NCBI GenBank assembly: GCA_949825065.1
Contig: OX463852.1
Location: forward strand, 19,060,189 to 19,124,188
Source of the DNA: Odontocerum albicorne
Lineage: Eukaryota > Arthropoda > Insecta > Trichoptera > Odontoceridae
Reading direction: 5' to 3'
DNA length: 64,000 bases
Part shown: positions 54,359 to 64,000 of the stretch, one piece after another
Numbering within the stretch: position 1 is the stretch's first letter
How the letters are laid out: each line of letters starts with the position of its first letter
Made by a program: the position numbers and the translations under genes
The notes under the pieces: model-generated
What the model saw: only the letters and a program-made list of their open reading frames with translations
Database searches by the model: none
Told to the model about the DNA's origin: nothing

Positions 54359-54455
54359 TGCAGATCCAATGTTGACAGCGTTTTTAAAACGAGCTATTCA
54401 CACTCCTCCAATAAAAGACCTTGACAATGACGAGGTGACAGAGCACCCTTGGTAG
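54359..54455 (+). CDS. Candidate terminal coding exon
   Basis: An acceptor-like sequence (acatttgttatttttag) is followed by an open frame to a TAG at 54,453: ADPMLTAFLKRAIHTPPI then KDLDNDEVTEHPW. Codon use and an acidic, structured end look protein-like, and no repeat copy of it is seen. No polyadenylation signal lies close downstream, and the protein is unknown to me. It could be the last exon of a plus-strand gene, or a retrogene relic. Confidence 0.35.
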
Positions 54456-54611
54456 GAGGGGTTGTTTTACCCCTTCAGTGGCCAGGTGTAAAGTAGAGCA
54501 ACCTCTTTCTCAATAGTGCCTCACACTTGAAAAAGGGTCCAGTGTCGAGATAATAGAAATTTCTTAGAATTTTTCGGAACTTTTCTCGATAATCGGAAGA
54601 CAATTATTTAG

Positions 54612-54812
54612 TACAACACTTTCGTTATACTCGTATACAATATAATATGGAGGTTTTATCGCCATGTGGCGATCTCTTGCAATCAACTAAAGAGGCATTG
54701 AACAAGCCTTATGTGAGAATCAGACTGAAAAAAAATATGGGTACCAACGAGAATCAACCCGCAACCCCCGGGCTGGAAATCTTATCGACAGGGTCACGAA
54801 GGTGGCCATTCC
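54612..54812 (-). mobile_element. SINE-1
   Basis: acaacactttcgttatactc, gttttatcgccatgtggcga, atgtgagaatcagactgaaa, agaatcaacccgcaaccccc, reverse orientation. It carries an extra ctcgta within the usual cgttgtatac tail motif. Confidence 0.8.
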
Positions 54813-55094
54813 ATAATGCATAATGCTTAGTATTCTAACTAAGTACCCAGACATTCAGAGTTCGATTCATGGCGGTTACATGTCGTCAGACTAATTACCG
54901 CTGCAAGACTCTCATCCTTCTTAGCTAAGAAGCTCGCATCAAACAGCGACGACAATATATCTCTTTAATAACAAAATTTGATTCTCCATAACATTCCCTT
55001 GTCTTTTCAGATCTTCCATTTTCTTTTCCTGTTTTTGGTAACATTTTGGTGACATCTTTGATGGTTTTTCCAAATCAACCTAGTAGTTGCTGAT

Positions 55095-55285
55095 TAAGCG
55101 GTTTGTTCGCTAGTGTCAGATATATGAGCGCGGTGTGCAGCTTTAGGAAGCACTTAAAGACGGTCCTTTTTGGGAGGTCTTATCAAAATTTATGAATGGT
55201 TTCGAATCCTTAGTAAGAGCGCCCTTGAGATGGGTTCGTGCTCTAAACTGTACTTTATAAATTTCATTTTAATATTATTATTTCT
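55095..55285 (-). mobile_element. RSH repeat, tail and head in reverse
   Basis: gtgtgcagctttaggaagca, cttatcaaaatttatgaatg, ccttagtaagagcgcccttg and gctctaaactgtactttata. In reverse complement this is head then tail directly, with the middle segment deleted. Confidence 0.65.
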
Positions 55286-55394
55286 AAATATTATGTTTCA
55301 CTGTAACTTTTTCACTGGTTTTGTAATGCTGTATTTTAAAGTTTTTTTTTGGAAATACCGTTGTAACCTTTCACCAAGCAATTAATAAAATTAA

Positions 55395-55715
55395 TTATAA
55401 TAAAATGACAATTTTTATTGCGCCGTTTAGAGAGCAGACTCTCTTCAGAGGCGCTCTCATTCATGATTTAAAACATTATTATTGACAGATTAAAAATATT
55501 ACAAAACATATGCACAAAAGTTGTGTATAGGATAGGAAAGTAGGGGCTGCGGTTATTGGATTAAGTATTTCGCCGCACCTGTATATGTTTTGGTAAAAAC
55601 ATATTGGTTAAGAAAACCTCAGAAAACTTACAAAGGGAAGACGAACTACAAAGAAACCTATGTAGATCTTCCAATATTTGATAGTAACACATTCGGCTTT
55701 AGGTGTAGTTTATAT
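55395..55715 (+). mobile_element. RSH repeat, intact head hairpin
   Basis: ttttattGCGCC then gtttAGAGAGcagACTCTCT and tcagaGGCGC form a nested two-part hairpin (55,419-55,455). This is followed by gacagattaaaaatattaca, taggataggaaagtaggggc, and the middle stems including CTACA (55,646) with TGTAG (55,661). Confidence 0.75.
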
Positions 55716-56224
55716 GTTTATTTTTAATACATAATCATATTTTTTGTCATTCTAATGTGTACATGATTAAACGTGTTACCTCTGGTGGACTTATTGCTAT
55801 AAATCAATTTCTTCCATTGAACGAACGCATCTTAATTACATCAATATTTAAATAAAATATTATTTTAAAGCTAACTAAAACTAAACAAATAAATTACTAA
55901 CCTATATCAAGAATGGTAGAACTAGAGGAAAGGAACTCGTTCAAGGATAAGAAAGAAAAAATAGGATTAAAGGATATTCCAAATAATGCAATATTTTTTC
56001 AATGGTCTCTTAAACCTAAATAAGGATAGTGCACATCTGATGAATCTTGGAAGTTCGTTCTATGGTCGTACCGAGTGCACCACAAATTAAGATATGTAAA
56101 ATGTGGTGTTATGTGTCGCTATGTAAAGGAGACTCTCATATCTCTTGATAAAAGAGAACGTACGTATTTAGAAAAAAACTGGATTTTTTGGAACGTCCGT
56201 GCTTAGAAAGAAACTGGAATTGGT
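55716..56224. other. AT-rich spacer with a 35-bp tandem duplication
   Basis: gaacgtacgtatttagaaaa (about 56,156) and gaacgtccgtgcttagaaag (about 56,190) are diverged tandem copies. A small SINE-1 tail relic lies at 55,788-55,832 (tggacttattgctataaatc). Confidence 0.45.
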
Positions 56225-56330
56225 ATTATAAAATTAAATTTTGATGAGACCTTCCTAGAATTATTGTCTTTAAGTGCTTCCTAAAGCTACATACGCCACC
56301 CATATCTTTAACATTTAAATGCAGGTCATT
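56225..56330 (+). mobile_element. RSH tail fragment
   Basis: aattttgatgagaccttcct, ttaagtgcttcctaaagcta and catacgccacccatatcttt match 27,690-27,770 and 61,145-61,230. Confidence 0.6.
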
Positions 56331-56544
56331 CTACACCACAAGACCAGCAACGGCAAAAACCCTGTCAAAATACATCGCCCTATTGGATTCTTTCAGAAGG
56401 ATCAATTTATTCAATGATGACGAAATTTACTCCTAAGATCTACGAAGGAGCATCTCTCAGACACAAATTTGGAAGATACAATGGAGACATTCCATCAAGG
56501 GACTTGAACACTAAGAAACAAATTGTTACGCAATTGCGTTACTC

Positions 56545-56622
56545 TTGTTTAGTTGGCCAAAAAAGATTGCCGTCTAGCAATAAACTCGCCATTTGTATAC
56601 TTTACAATAAAGTGTCTAAATA
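56545..56622 (+). mobile_element. SINE-1 tail fragment
   Basis: gtttagttggccaaaaaaga, ttgccgtctagcaataaact, cgccatttgtatactttaca. Confidence 0.55.
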
Positions 56623-57095
56623 AATAAAATCAGGCGTACTGATACTATCGTTATGTTCCAAAATATAGTGAAACCTCTTTTAACAGTATTCAAAATGGAA
56701 AAAGGGTTTGGCTCCGCCCTCGGACACATTAATAACGGGCACCCAAATTGTCAATTGTTAATAACGATAGTAAATTAACGGTTTGACAACGCTTTACAAT
56801 TGTGTTGACATTTCGAGGCGACCACGCATGTCCAAATATTTTGTATGTGAATAAAGGAAGAAATTACATGGGTTTTATGTCGTCCTGACACCTGAGGTGT
56901 GACAATAACGATTGTGTTATTATTGTGATCCCTTTAAAAGGATGAAGTGGCGTTTTAACGGCTCTTTTGTCATTCGGGGATGAATATCGTCGTTTCGAGA
57001 ATAATAATGTATTTTTTTCTCGATTGGTCCATCTTAAGAGCATGAAAAGACATCTTAAAGGGTGCATTTATTTCATTTGTATTTTATTTTTATCA
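56623..57095. other. Spacer
   Basis: 56,700-56,760 is GC-richer (ggctccgccctcggacacat) without partner. A short palindrome acacctgaggtgt lies at about 56,888. Confidence 0.3.
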
Positions 57096-57099
57096 AGCA

Positions 57100-57590
57100 G
57101 CAAAAATACAATACATATTAGTGTGTTGGTGCCCACCTTGACTTTTGGAAGTGAAGCCTTAGACTTGGTAAAATAAGTATAAAAGTAATATTAACGCTAT
57201 GGTGATGCATACACAAAGAACAAAACATGTAGTGGCAATGTATGAAAGAAGGCGAAATCAGAAATAAATGCGTAGATAAAATGCATTTTAAAATAAGAAG
57301 TGGAGAAAATTAATGATAAAAGAATGACTTAGTTAGCATACAAATCAGAAGTGAAAGGTGTACGTGAAAGTGGTAGACCGAGGAAAACGTACCAGAATTA
57401 AGTAGCTCCGATTTTCAAAGAAGGTAAAGTTAAGTAGTATTAATTATAGTAGGTTATGCATGACGTTATGTATAAATGTGGAGGAGATGAATGTTGTATG
57501 CTTGGGTAGAAAGTTAAGGAGATCTAATCTCTCAGCCTACCTCTCAGGGACACGGCGTGATGTTAGATATATATTTTTATACATTCACCA
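57100..57590 (+). mobile_element. LINE-A fragment, long divergent copy
   Basis: Begins in the VLVPTLTFGSEAL block (LVPTLMYGSE in the family) and continues through gtggcaatgtatgaaagaag, gtgaaagtggtagaccgagg to the end block cagcctacctctcagggaca. About 490 bases, heavily mutated. Confidence 0.7.
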
Positions 57591-57814
57591 ATTAACATGG
57601 TATTTTTTTACATAATATAGCTATGAAAAATAAATATTTGATTTTCATTCTTGGATATATTTCTGTTAATTGAACCAGATTCAAATACGTATTTTTGGTC
57701 AAATTCTTATAAGTCAAAAATAGTTAAATTGAGATAAGTCGAAAGTTTCTGTCTTTTATTTAAGATTAAATTCATTTTGCTAAATGCATGTATAAAATTA
57801 ATATTTTAATTAAG

Positions 57815-58050
57815 AGAACAAAAAGGGAGTTCAGATGGTTTAGGTACGTAGAGAGAATGAACGACAGAGCGACTATACAAGGTTGGCGTCGAAGAGGTAT
57901 GCCGAGGATAACGTAGCTGGATCAAATGGATCTGGTTTTGAAAGAAGGGAAAGTAAGAAGTAAGAAAAGTTGTGTGCTTGGAGACAAAAGTATGGAGATG
58001 TGTTTTATCTGCCTATACCACAGAGACTAAAACTTACGATACAGTAATAC
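57815..58050 (+). mobile_element. LINE-A fragment, divergent
   Basis: gttcagatggtttaggtacg (RWF-YVE-like), agagagaatgaacgacagag, gtatgccgaggataacgtag, ctggatcaaatggatctgg. An older subfamily member, close in character to 57,100-57,590. Confidence 0.6.
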
Positions 58051-59425
58051 AACTTAGTACGTATAACCAATATTATTTGATCTGACTGCGACATTCATTA
58101 TATTTGAAAAATATTAAAGTTTTGTAATTCTCAACATTTTAAACGTAAAATGAAACGAATAACTAACCTACAGTCCAGTTTATTTAAGTCCTTTATTCTG
58201 TGCATATACATAATCTTTATTACTATCTCAATAGCCCATGGTCACCATGCACTGATAGCCTGTGCTAATTAATACTCCAATGTATGCACTTATCGGATTT
58301 TACATTTTAACACGCCTTGTTGAAACTCTTAGGTGATGAGATGCTTCGAATAATTTTTACATTATGCTAGCTTGACGTCTAAGGTAAGAAAGTATTTCAG
58401 CCTAGAATAACTTGAATATAATAAAAAATATTGTTATGAATACACCTAATATTTTATAAAATGTATTATATTTAATTTGCATTACATTAACTAATGATAA
58501 TATATATTTTGGGAGACGTAGCGCACTAACTTGCGTGGTGACCTTTGGAGTACAAATTAGTTATTATCTTGTTCAAATAATTAGATGGGCTAGTCTTATT
58601 ATGTAAAATTAATTTCCTACGAAGCGTCCAAAGATTTACGGCGAAGACGCGTTAAAGAGGTTCCTCAAGTTGATAATTTATGAAAGATGTATGATAATAG
58701 AAGAACCCTTGAAATGATTTCAATCTTCAAATAGTGCCAAGGAAAAATCATTTGAAAATTAATTAAATTTATGAAACATTCGATGATTGAATCAACAAAA
58801 GACTGCAAGAATCAATTAAATACCTTAAAATAAATGAGAATCGAAAAGAAACAGGAGAGTTAAATTATTTATTATCTTATAGAATTAACCCCCACAACTC
58901 ATTACCAACCAACCAAATTAAACTAAATAAGACAACAAGTTCAAAGATGTGAATCTCTCTATCTATATATAATAATAAAATTAAATATACACTAAAACAC
59001 CCTTAACAAAAATGTTCAATTAAAGTGTTAAATGTTTTAATTTCTCAATAAAATCCTTCCACCCCATTAAGCGAACAATCGATAATGGAATGAGACCAAA
59101 TTTCTCACAACACAACAAACCTCCCTCTGGCTTCTCTCTCTTTACCACCCTTTTGGCGTTGTCCTCCCTTAAAGTCAGCCCCGAATACTTCACGGGGGTG
59201 GTTTCACCCCCTGAAACCCTAAAGGCTTTACACTAATTAACACTTGGCAAGAAACACTGTTGTCGGTTTCTTCCCACACTACAATACACGTAACACGTGA
59301 AGCAAAGAATCCAGCACGCATGTAGTTGTAAGATAACATGTAACATACATACTATACCTACTGTATTTCTATGCCTGTATTTTGAAAAGGATTATTTAGA
59401 AAACGCTATAATTTAGTACTGTTAA
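58051..59425. other. Long spacer with a GC-rich hairpin
   Basis: No gene recognised over about 1.4 kb. At 59,198-59,216 CGGGGGTG and CACCCCC pair across a GTTT loop, within a C-rich stretch (59,110-59,230). 58,600-58,730 has faint LINE-A-like wording (gatgtatgataatagaagaa). Confidence 0.35.
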
Positions 59426-59433
59426 TAAATTAT

Positions 59434-59655
59434 TATTTATAGTTAAGGCATTAACATTGTGGAGGTTTAAATACATTGTAATTTGTTTTTATCAAACACT
59501 GTATAACGGTATAACCCTACTGGTTTCAAGACTTTCACCTCATCATCAGTCTTGTTTGTGCTTCGTTGATGATGAGGTGAAAGCCTTGAAACCGGTAGGG
59601 TTATACTGTTATAAAAAGTTAAATAAACAGTGTTTGATAAAAACAAATAACAACT
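59434..59655. mobile_element. HHP palindromic element
   Basis: Same architecture as 3,291-3,533: head (tatagttaaggcattaacat), antisense tail, then sense tail with gttgatgatgaggtgaaagc, cttgaaaccggtagggttat, aaataaacagtgtttgataa. The antisense arm is shortened (a 19-base gap around the AAAAAGTGGAATAAAC segment). Opposed arms make both strands read nearly the same peptide. Confidence 0.7.
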
Positions 59656-59967
59656 GTTAATAATTTTAGATGTATTTAATAATTTCAAACTAATGATTTC
59701 AGTTAGTGACTTCTGAAAAGCTTTGTCTTATGGACTGTGCTACTAGACATCGTTTCCGATATTGAATAAATACAATCATCCAAAGTAGTTCAGAAACTAT
59801 TTGTACTTTTCTAACTAATTACTGATTTGAAAGTTACTTATTGCCTTCATAAACTATTAGCATGGGAAAGCCTTACGATTTTCTTTATATTTTGAATCTA
59901 CTAAATGTTTCGTCTTTAACACTTTATAACTTCATACTAGAATATATAATCATTAATAACTTTGTAC

Positions 59968-60055
59968 ATTAATACCACTGCACCATTTCCATGTCGGGGT
60001 AGGCATAGAGGACATAGTGCCAGACTTTACCATCTCGACACACATCCTAACTTTG
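59968..60055 (-). mobile_element. LINE-A terminal fragment
   Basis: accactgcaccatttccatg, tcggggtaggcatagaggac, atagtgccagactttaccat and ctcgacacacatcct. Confidence 0.7.
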
Positions 60056-61144
60056 TTTTTTCACTAATTACTAAAAAAATCGAATTTAAGTATTATTGTT
60101 GAAACCTTTCTTAATGGTTGATAAAATAACGTTCACTGTAATAAAATTCAATAAGTAACATTAATTCCCGCTATATGTGATTATACCTCCTTTCACGAGG
60201 CTTTCTTTAGGCGAAATGATCCCGATATTATACTAAAGTAATACTTAGGTCAGAATGGGGCCTAAAAAAGGAAAAAAATAAGAGGTGTAGAAATTTTTGC
60301 ACCCTTAGGTTATTTATTTTAGTCTTTTATATTTACCTAAAGCTTTGTGTATTAGTGTTTCTAACAAAATTTATCGTTTTTTTAAATGCAAAATTTTACC
60401 GAAAACTTAAATACTGTAAAAGAGATAAAACATCTAAGATGGCAAAGTTTATATTAAATTTACGTTCATATTTCTTTTAATTCTTGTATAGATATTATTT
60501 ACCCAAAAAATATATAAAAAAATTATTCAAGTTATTTAGAAACCATTTAAATAAAGTTGAATCTAAAAACAGGGCTGGCCTTCGCCAAAATAAAAGGACA
60601 AAAGACATTATGTATAATAATAGCATTTGCCATTCTCTTAATTGATACTTAACCGAATCACAATGGCTGCCATATTTTTGGCACTCAAATTTTAATTTAT
60701 TTTTGCATAGAGGACTGTGTAGTAGGTACACTCCCTCCGCCCTTAAAGTGCCACCCGAAATGCTGAAATATGCATGGATGCATGAAAAGACGACAGGGGG
60801 TAGATATGGGTAGGATTTTGAGTATTCATTTTGGCGGAAAATGGAGTCCGCTTTTGCGATTAACTAACAGATTATATAAATCTTAAAATATAAAATATTC
60901 GTTTTATTTTTATTTTAAATAATTTTGTAAAAATTAGTAAGTAATATAAATGTTTATGTATAGAAAAAAACTAGGTAGTGTCCCCAGCAATAAAAAAAAT
61001 TTCAAGTATAAAAATCCTAATAGGGACACAAATTAGTGAAACAATCACAATTGCAATAAAAAACCTTCGAAACTATGAAGCCACGTATCGGAATCTTAAT
61101 TCAGAATATAAATTGGAATGAATGGTCATTAAAATTACTGGACG
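60056..61144. other. Spacer with possible transposon remnant
   Basis: aacagggctggccttcgcc at about 60,568 resembles a hAT-type end and ctccctccgcccttaaagtg at about 60,731 is C-rich. Neither has a partner in the window. The rest is AT-rich. Confidence 0.25.
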
Positions 61145-61230
61145 TTCTAACTATATGATCATAAATTTTGATAATACATCTCAAAAAAGGTTGTCATCAA
61201 GTGCTTCCTAAAACTGCATATGCCACCAAT
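61145..61230 (+). mobile_element. RSH tail fragment
   Basis: gatcataaattttgataata, catctcaaaaaaggttgtca, tcaagtgcttcctaaaactg, catatgccaccaatc. Confidence 0.65.
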
Positions 61231-61277
61231 CTACTTATATATGTATATTTAATTTGTAATACTTTTAATCTGCCAAT

Positions 61278-61450
61278 AATTTATTTATTTATTTATTATT
61301 ACACATGACAAGAAATATACACAATTTGCGAAAAAACAACAGGTAATTTGATTTGGACATACAATTTTAATGGATCTGGGTTTGTTGCCTTTCATTTGTC
61401 GTATCCCCAGTAAACTAGGCTATTGCCTGTATCTCACTGAGGATATATAA
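61278..61450 (-). mobile_element. TAIL6: LINE 3' end
   Basis: Reverse-complement copy of 10,725-10,890 with high identity (cacatgacaagaaatataca, ggacatacaattttaatgga, tgcctttcatttgtcgtatc, cctgtatctcactgaggata). It starts with the ttatttatttatt tail. Confidence 0.65.
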
Positions 61451-61454
61451 TAAA

Positions 61455-61550
61455 TAGTTGGTTTGAATCTCAAGTAATAGCGCCCTTGAGGAGAATCTGC
61501 TTTCTAAACGGCGCTATATAAATTGCCATTTTATTATTATTATTTTACAA
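61455..61550 (-). mobile_element. RSH head fragment
   Basis: tttgaatctcaagtaatagc, gcccttgaggagaatctgct, ttctaaacggcgctatataa, attgccattttattattatt: the reverse-complement head including the hairpin and the (AAT)n start. Confidence 0.7.
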
Positions 61551-61954
61551 AGACTGTTGGAATGTGTGCTGGTGGACCTGTAGAGTGAACAGGGAGATTT
61601 GAGACAAAATACACAAGATCTTCGTGAGTGGAGCGATATCATCATGGGGGCTAAAGTTCTTCAGGGGCCTTATGGCCATCGGAGATAAGGAGGAGGTATC
61701 TTAGAGAACAGGGACAAACATGAGAGAAAATAACAAGTGGTTGATCGGTTGAAAAAAAATCGACCCGGAACTAAAGATTCACAAAAGTTTTTTTGAATAT
61801 CAGATAAACCAAACTATTATAAATATTTATTGAAAAGGCATTAAAAATATTTAAAGAAAAAAGTCTGCATGCTGGTTTTATTATGCATTGGTGACTAAAG
61901 TATATTTGAAAAAAAAAGTTTTAAAGAAGTCAATGTCAAATTACTACAAAAAGG
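61551..61954. other. Spacer
   Basis: 61,600-61,730 is moderately GC-rich (gagtggagcgatatcatcat) with no recognised family. Confidence 0.3.
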
Positions 61955-62330
61955 ATGAAGTGCACCTACTAGTAGATGGCTTGGGCATTTAGAAAGAATG
62001 AATGAAGAAAAATTTTGTTCTTTTTTTTAAATTTGTTGATTAGTTTTCTTTGTATAATAAATGAAACACTCTTTTTTTTAATTATTGTTGTAAGGTACGA
62101 GTACATTGTACCGTTAATGAAAAATAAATTAATAAAAAAAATATCAAAACAAATAAACAGTGATAATGTAGTGATAAAAGAAGATAAAATGAAATATGGT
62201 TGGATCAAGTGAATAATATTTTGAAAGAAGGAAATCTTAAAGCTTAATGAGAAAGTGTATGCATGTAGAGAAGGCGAAATATGTGTGGTGTGATAGGAGA
62301 CTACGGTGCTCTGGCATGATAAAATGGCAT
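61955..62330 (+). mobile_element. LINE-A 3' fragment with internal insertion
   Basis: gtagatggcttgggcattta gaaagaatgaatgaagaaa (GHLERMNEE) at 61,970-62,010 and, after about 150 AT-rich bases, gaaatatggttggatcaagt, atgagaaagtgtatgcatgt and gagaaggcgaaatatgtgtg. The usual 60-80 bases between these blocks are expanded. Confidence 0.65.
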
Positions 62331-62444
62331 TTAATAATTATCAAAATAACAATTTGCTTCTTAAGCATTATGAACAAACATTTCTAAATAATTTCAGGTC
62401 AATTGAATACTTATTATTCGGTTTAACCTCTCAATCAAAATGTT

Positions 62445-62640
62445 GAATTGAACCAGGAATATCCCAAACCGGAAGTGGTGGAGTTATTTCACGAGAATAG
62501 ACCCGTGCCACGGTCGCTCCGGAAGTGGACCCTGAAGGGACTCCGCCTGAGATGGAGGTTTTCGGAGAAGATGACTTCATTTGCCACCTTCTTGCACCCC
62601 TGCTATTCAAAGAACAGTTTCGCTAAGTGCACAAATCAAG
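62445..62640 (+). pseudogene. Coding-like island, unidentified
   Basis: A GC-rich block in AT-rich DNA. One plus frame reads VAPEVDPEGTPPEMEVFGED then DFICHLLAPLLFKEQ, with strongly coding-like codons; it is preceded by a stop at about 62,500. A second frame (PEVVELFHENRPVPRSLRKW) is also open, so one indel may have split a single acidic reading frame. An acceptor-like ctaaataatttcag ends at 62,398. Could be an exon of a host gene or a retroelement gag relic; I cannot name it. Confidence 0.35.
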
Positions 62641-62771
62641 TTGAAAAAAATTTAAGAATATTTTATACGAGTAATAAATACCTTTTAATTCTACTTATTA
62701 CATTAATCTCCTCGACACTTATTTCTACCTCCTATATCGAGACTCTTCACTATCCTTGAAGAGAAAAATAG

Positions 62772-62809
62772 AAACACGTGATGCTAGATTAAACACGTGA
62801 TGCTGGATT
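62772..62809. repeat. Tandem duplication, 19-bp period
   Basis: aaacacgtgatgctagatt followed by aaacacgtgatgctggatt, one mismatch. Confidence 0.8.
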
Positions 62810-63357
62810 AATAAGGGTAATAAGTTGAATAACAAAGTAAGTTATTTTCAAATAGTCTTATATGAAGTTCCACAAAGTTATAGACGGTTAAGTCCTTGCA
62901 ACTTTATAGTAAAAATACATTTGACGCAAAAATTATAAACAATATATATTTAAAATAAATTACTTATACCTAAAATACTAAAGAAGATAAAAAAAATCTG
63001 TTTAATACGTTCTTTTCATGAAATACAAATAATTCTATTACTTTAATCCATCCATTCATAGTTATAAATCTCAACTAAACTCGTATTAAATTTTAATCCG
63101 TTCATTGATTAAAATCGTGCACAGGGAGGAAAAAAGTTCATTCATAATACGAAACTCTCCTTCGTGGAAAGCAAAGCAAGCACTGTTCGACAGGCGTCGG
63201 CAACCTCATTAAACAGAAGAGTTACGTAAAAAAACAGAAGTTTTTGGGATCGACTGCTGATTTTTTCCATAAAAATGTTATGTCACGTTAGAAGCCTTTG
63301 AAAGAAAAACATTTTTGCAGAATATGACTGCTGTCATTATAGAAGTATGTTTTATAT
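62810..63357. other. AT-rich spacer
   Basis: No supported feature apart from a small GC-richer patch at 63,165-63,215. Confidence 0.35.
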
Positions 63358-63443
63358 ATAAAAGTGGAATAAACAACATTTGAATCAAGAAATTAGAATG
63401 TCGTTCAACATTCGCAGTGTTAATGTTTTTACTATAAATAATA
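63358..63443 (+). mobile_element. HHP tail and head fragment
   Basis: aaaagtggaataaacaacat is the HHP sense tail. It is followed by the reverse-complement head (gttcaacattcgcagtgtta, actataaataat). The hammerhead-like core is missing. Confidence 0.45.
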
Positions 63444-64000
63444 TATGTTATATAAACATATAGAGTATATAGTATTGAATGCTCATAGTCATATGTATCC
63501 TTATACCGCTTAAAAAAGAGGAGTAAAACAACAGGAAAATGAAAACTCCATACCATGCAGTAGCAGGACGTGAGTTTTGAATCAACGACTTTCTATACTG
63601 AAGTCACCAAATAGTTCTAAAGCTCTAAAAGTTCATATCAACAGAATTGAACAAATTAGACTTTGTTCAGTCGTTAACCTATACAATATAAAAATCCCCT
63701 TATTAATTAAGTTTTTTCATACCTACATATTTTCTCGTTGTCATCCTATTCACGTTATTTTAATTTGTTTTATAAACATTTTTTTAAGTATAATGAAATA
63801 TAATCACTAATTACTTTAACAGCTGCCTGATTGGACGAAAGGTACAAGTATTTTCAATAATCCCGCTAGATTAAACTAGCAAAATTATGCAAAAAAGGTT
63901 CAATCAACATTTTACTTATTCTGAGATGATTTAGAAAATATTTGGTTCTTTTGTATAAGCTTGTATGGAACAAAAAACTTTAAGATATAATTTGACCAGA
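63444..64000. other. AT-rich spacer
   Basis: No supported feature. Confidence 0.35.

Noticed and set aside
59457..59688. Overlapping genes encoding nearly the same peptide on both strands
   Set aside because: Artefact of the palindromic HHP element.

Overview
This 64 kb window is eukaryotic, AT-rich, mostly non-coding DNA. The content points to an insect, but the order cannot be fixed from sequence alone. The evidence is dense decayed non-LTR retrotransposons of insect type, tRNA-derived SINEs with recognisable A and B boxes, splice-site-bounded exon candidates and no long intact genes. Almost every apparent ORF lies in, or antisense to, a repeat.

Layout. 0-11 kb: LINE-A and LINE-B 3' fragments, SINEs, a palindromic hammerhead-like element (3.3 kb), a CpG-rich promoter-like island with two E2F-type sites and TTTGAA (CHR) motifs (2.3 kb), a strong exon candidate on the minus strand (4.85 kb) and a cluster of opposed SINEs (9.8-10.6 kb). 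11-28 kb: more SINEs and LINEs, a copy of the hammerhead-like element with a 16-bp direct repeat at its ends (13.1-13.3 kb), a 33-bp minisatellite with higher-order structure (20.6 kb), and several copies of a hairpin-rich repeat family called RSH here. 28.06-28.76 kb: a 700-bp (AT)n microsatellite. 29-47 kb: AT-rich spacer, LINE fragments of at least five lineages, a possible solo LTR (33.8 kb), a 30-bp minisatellite (37.0 kb), a plus-strand exon candidate (36.7 kb) and a second strong minus-strand exon candidate (46.2 kb). 47-64 kb: more of the same families, a palindromic element (59.4 kb), and coding-like islands at 54.4 and 62.5 kb.

The two minus-strand exons (46,171-46,227 and 4,854-4,925) are both bounded by consensus splice sites and share the same intron phase. 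The simplest reading is that much of the window is intron of one large minus-strand gene, loaded with transposons. I do not recognise the protein. Repeat families named here (LINE-A to LINE-F, SINE-1, SINE-2, RSH, HHP, TAIL6) are working labels based on internal similarity; none was checked against a database.
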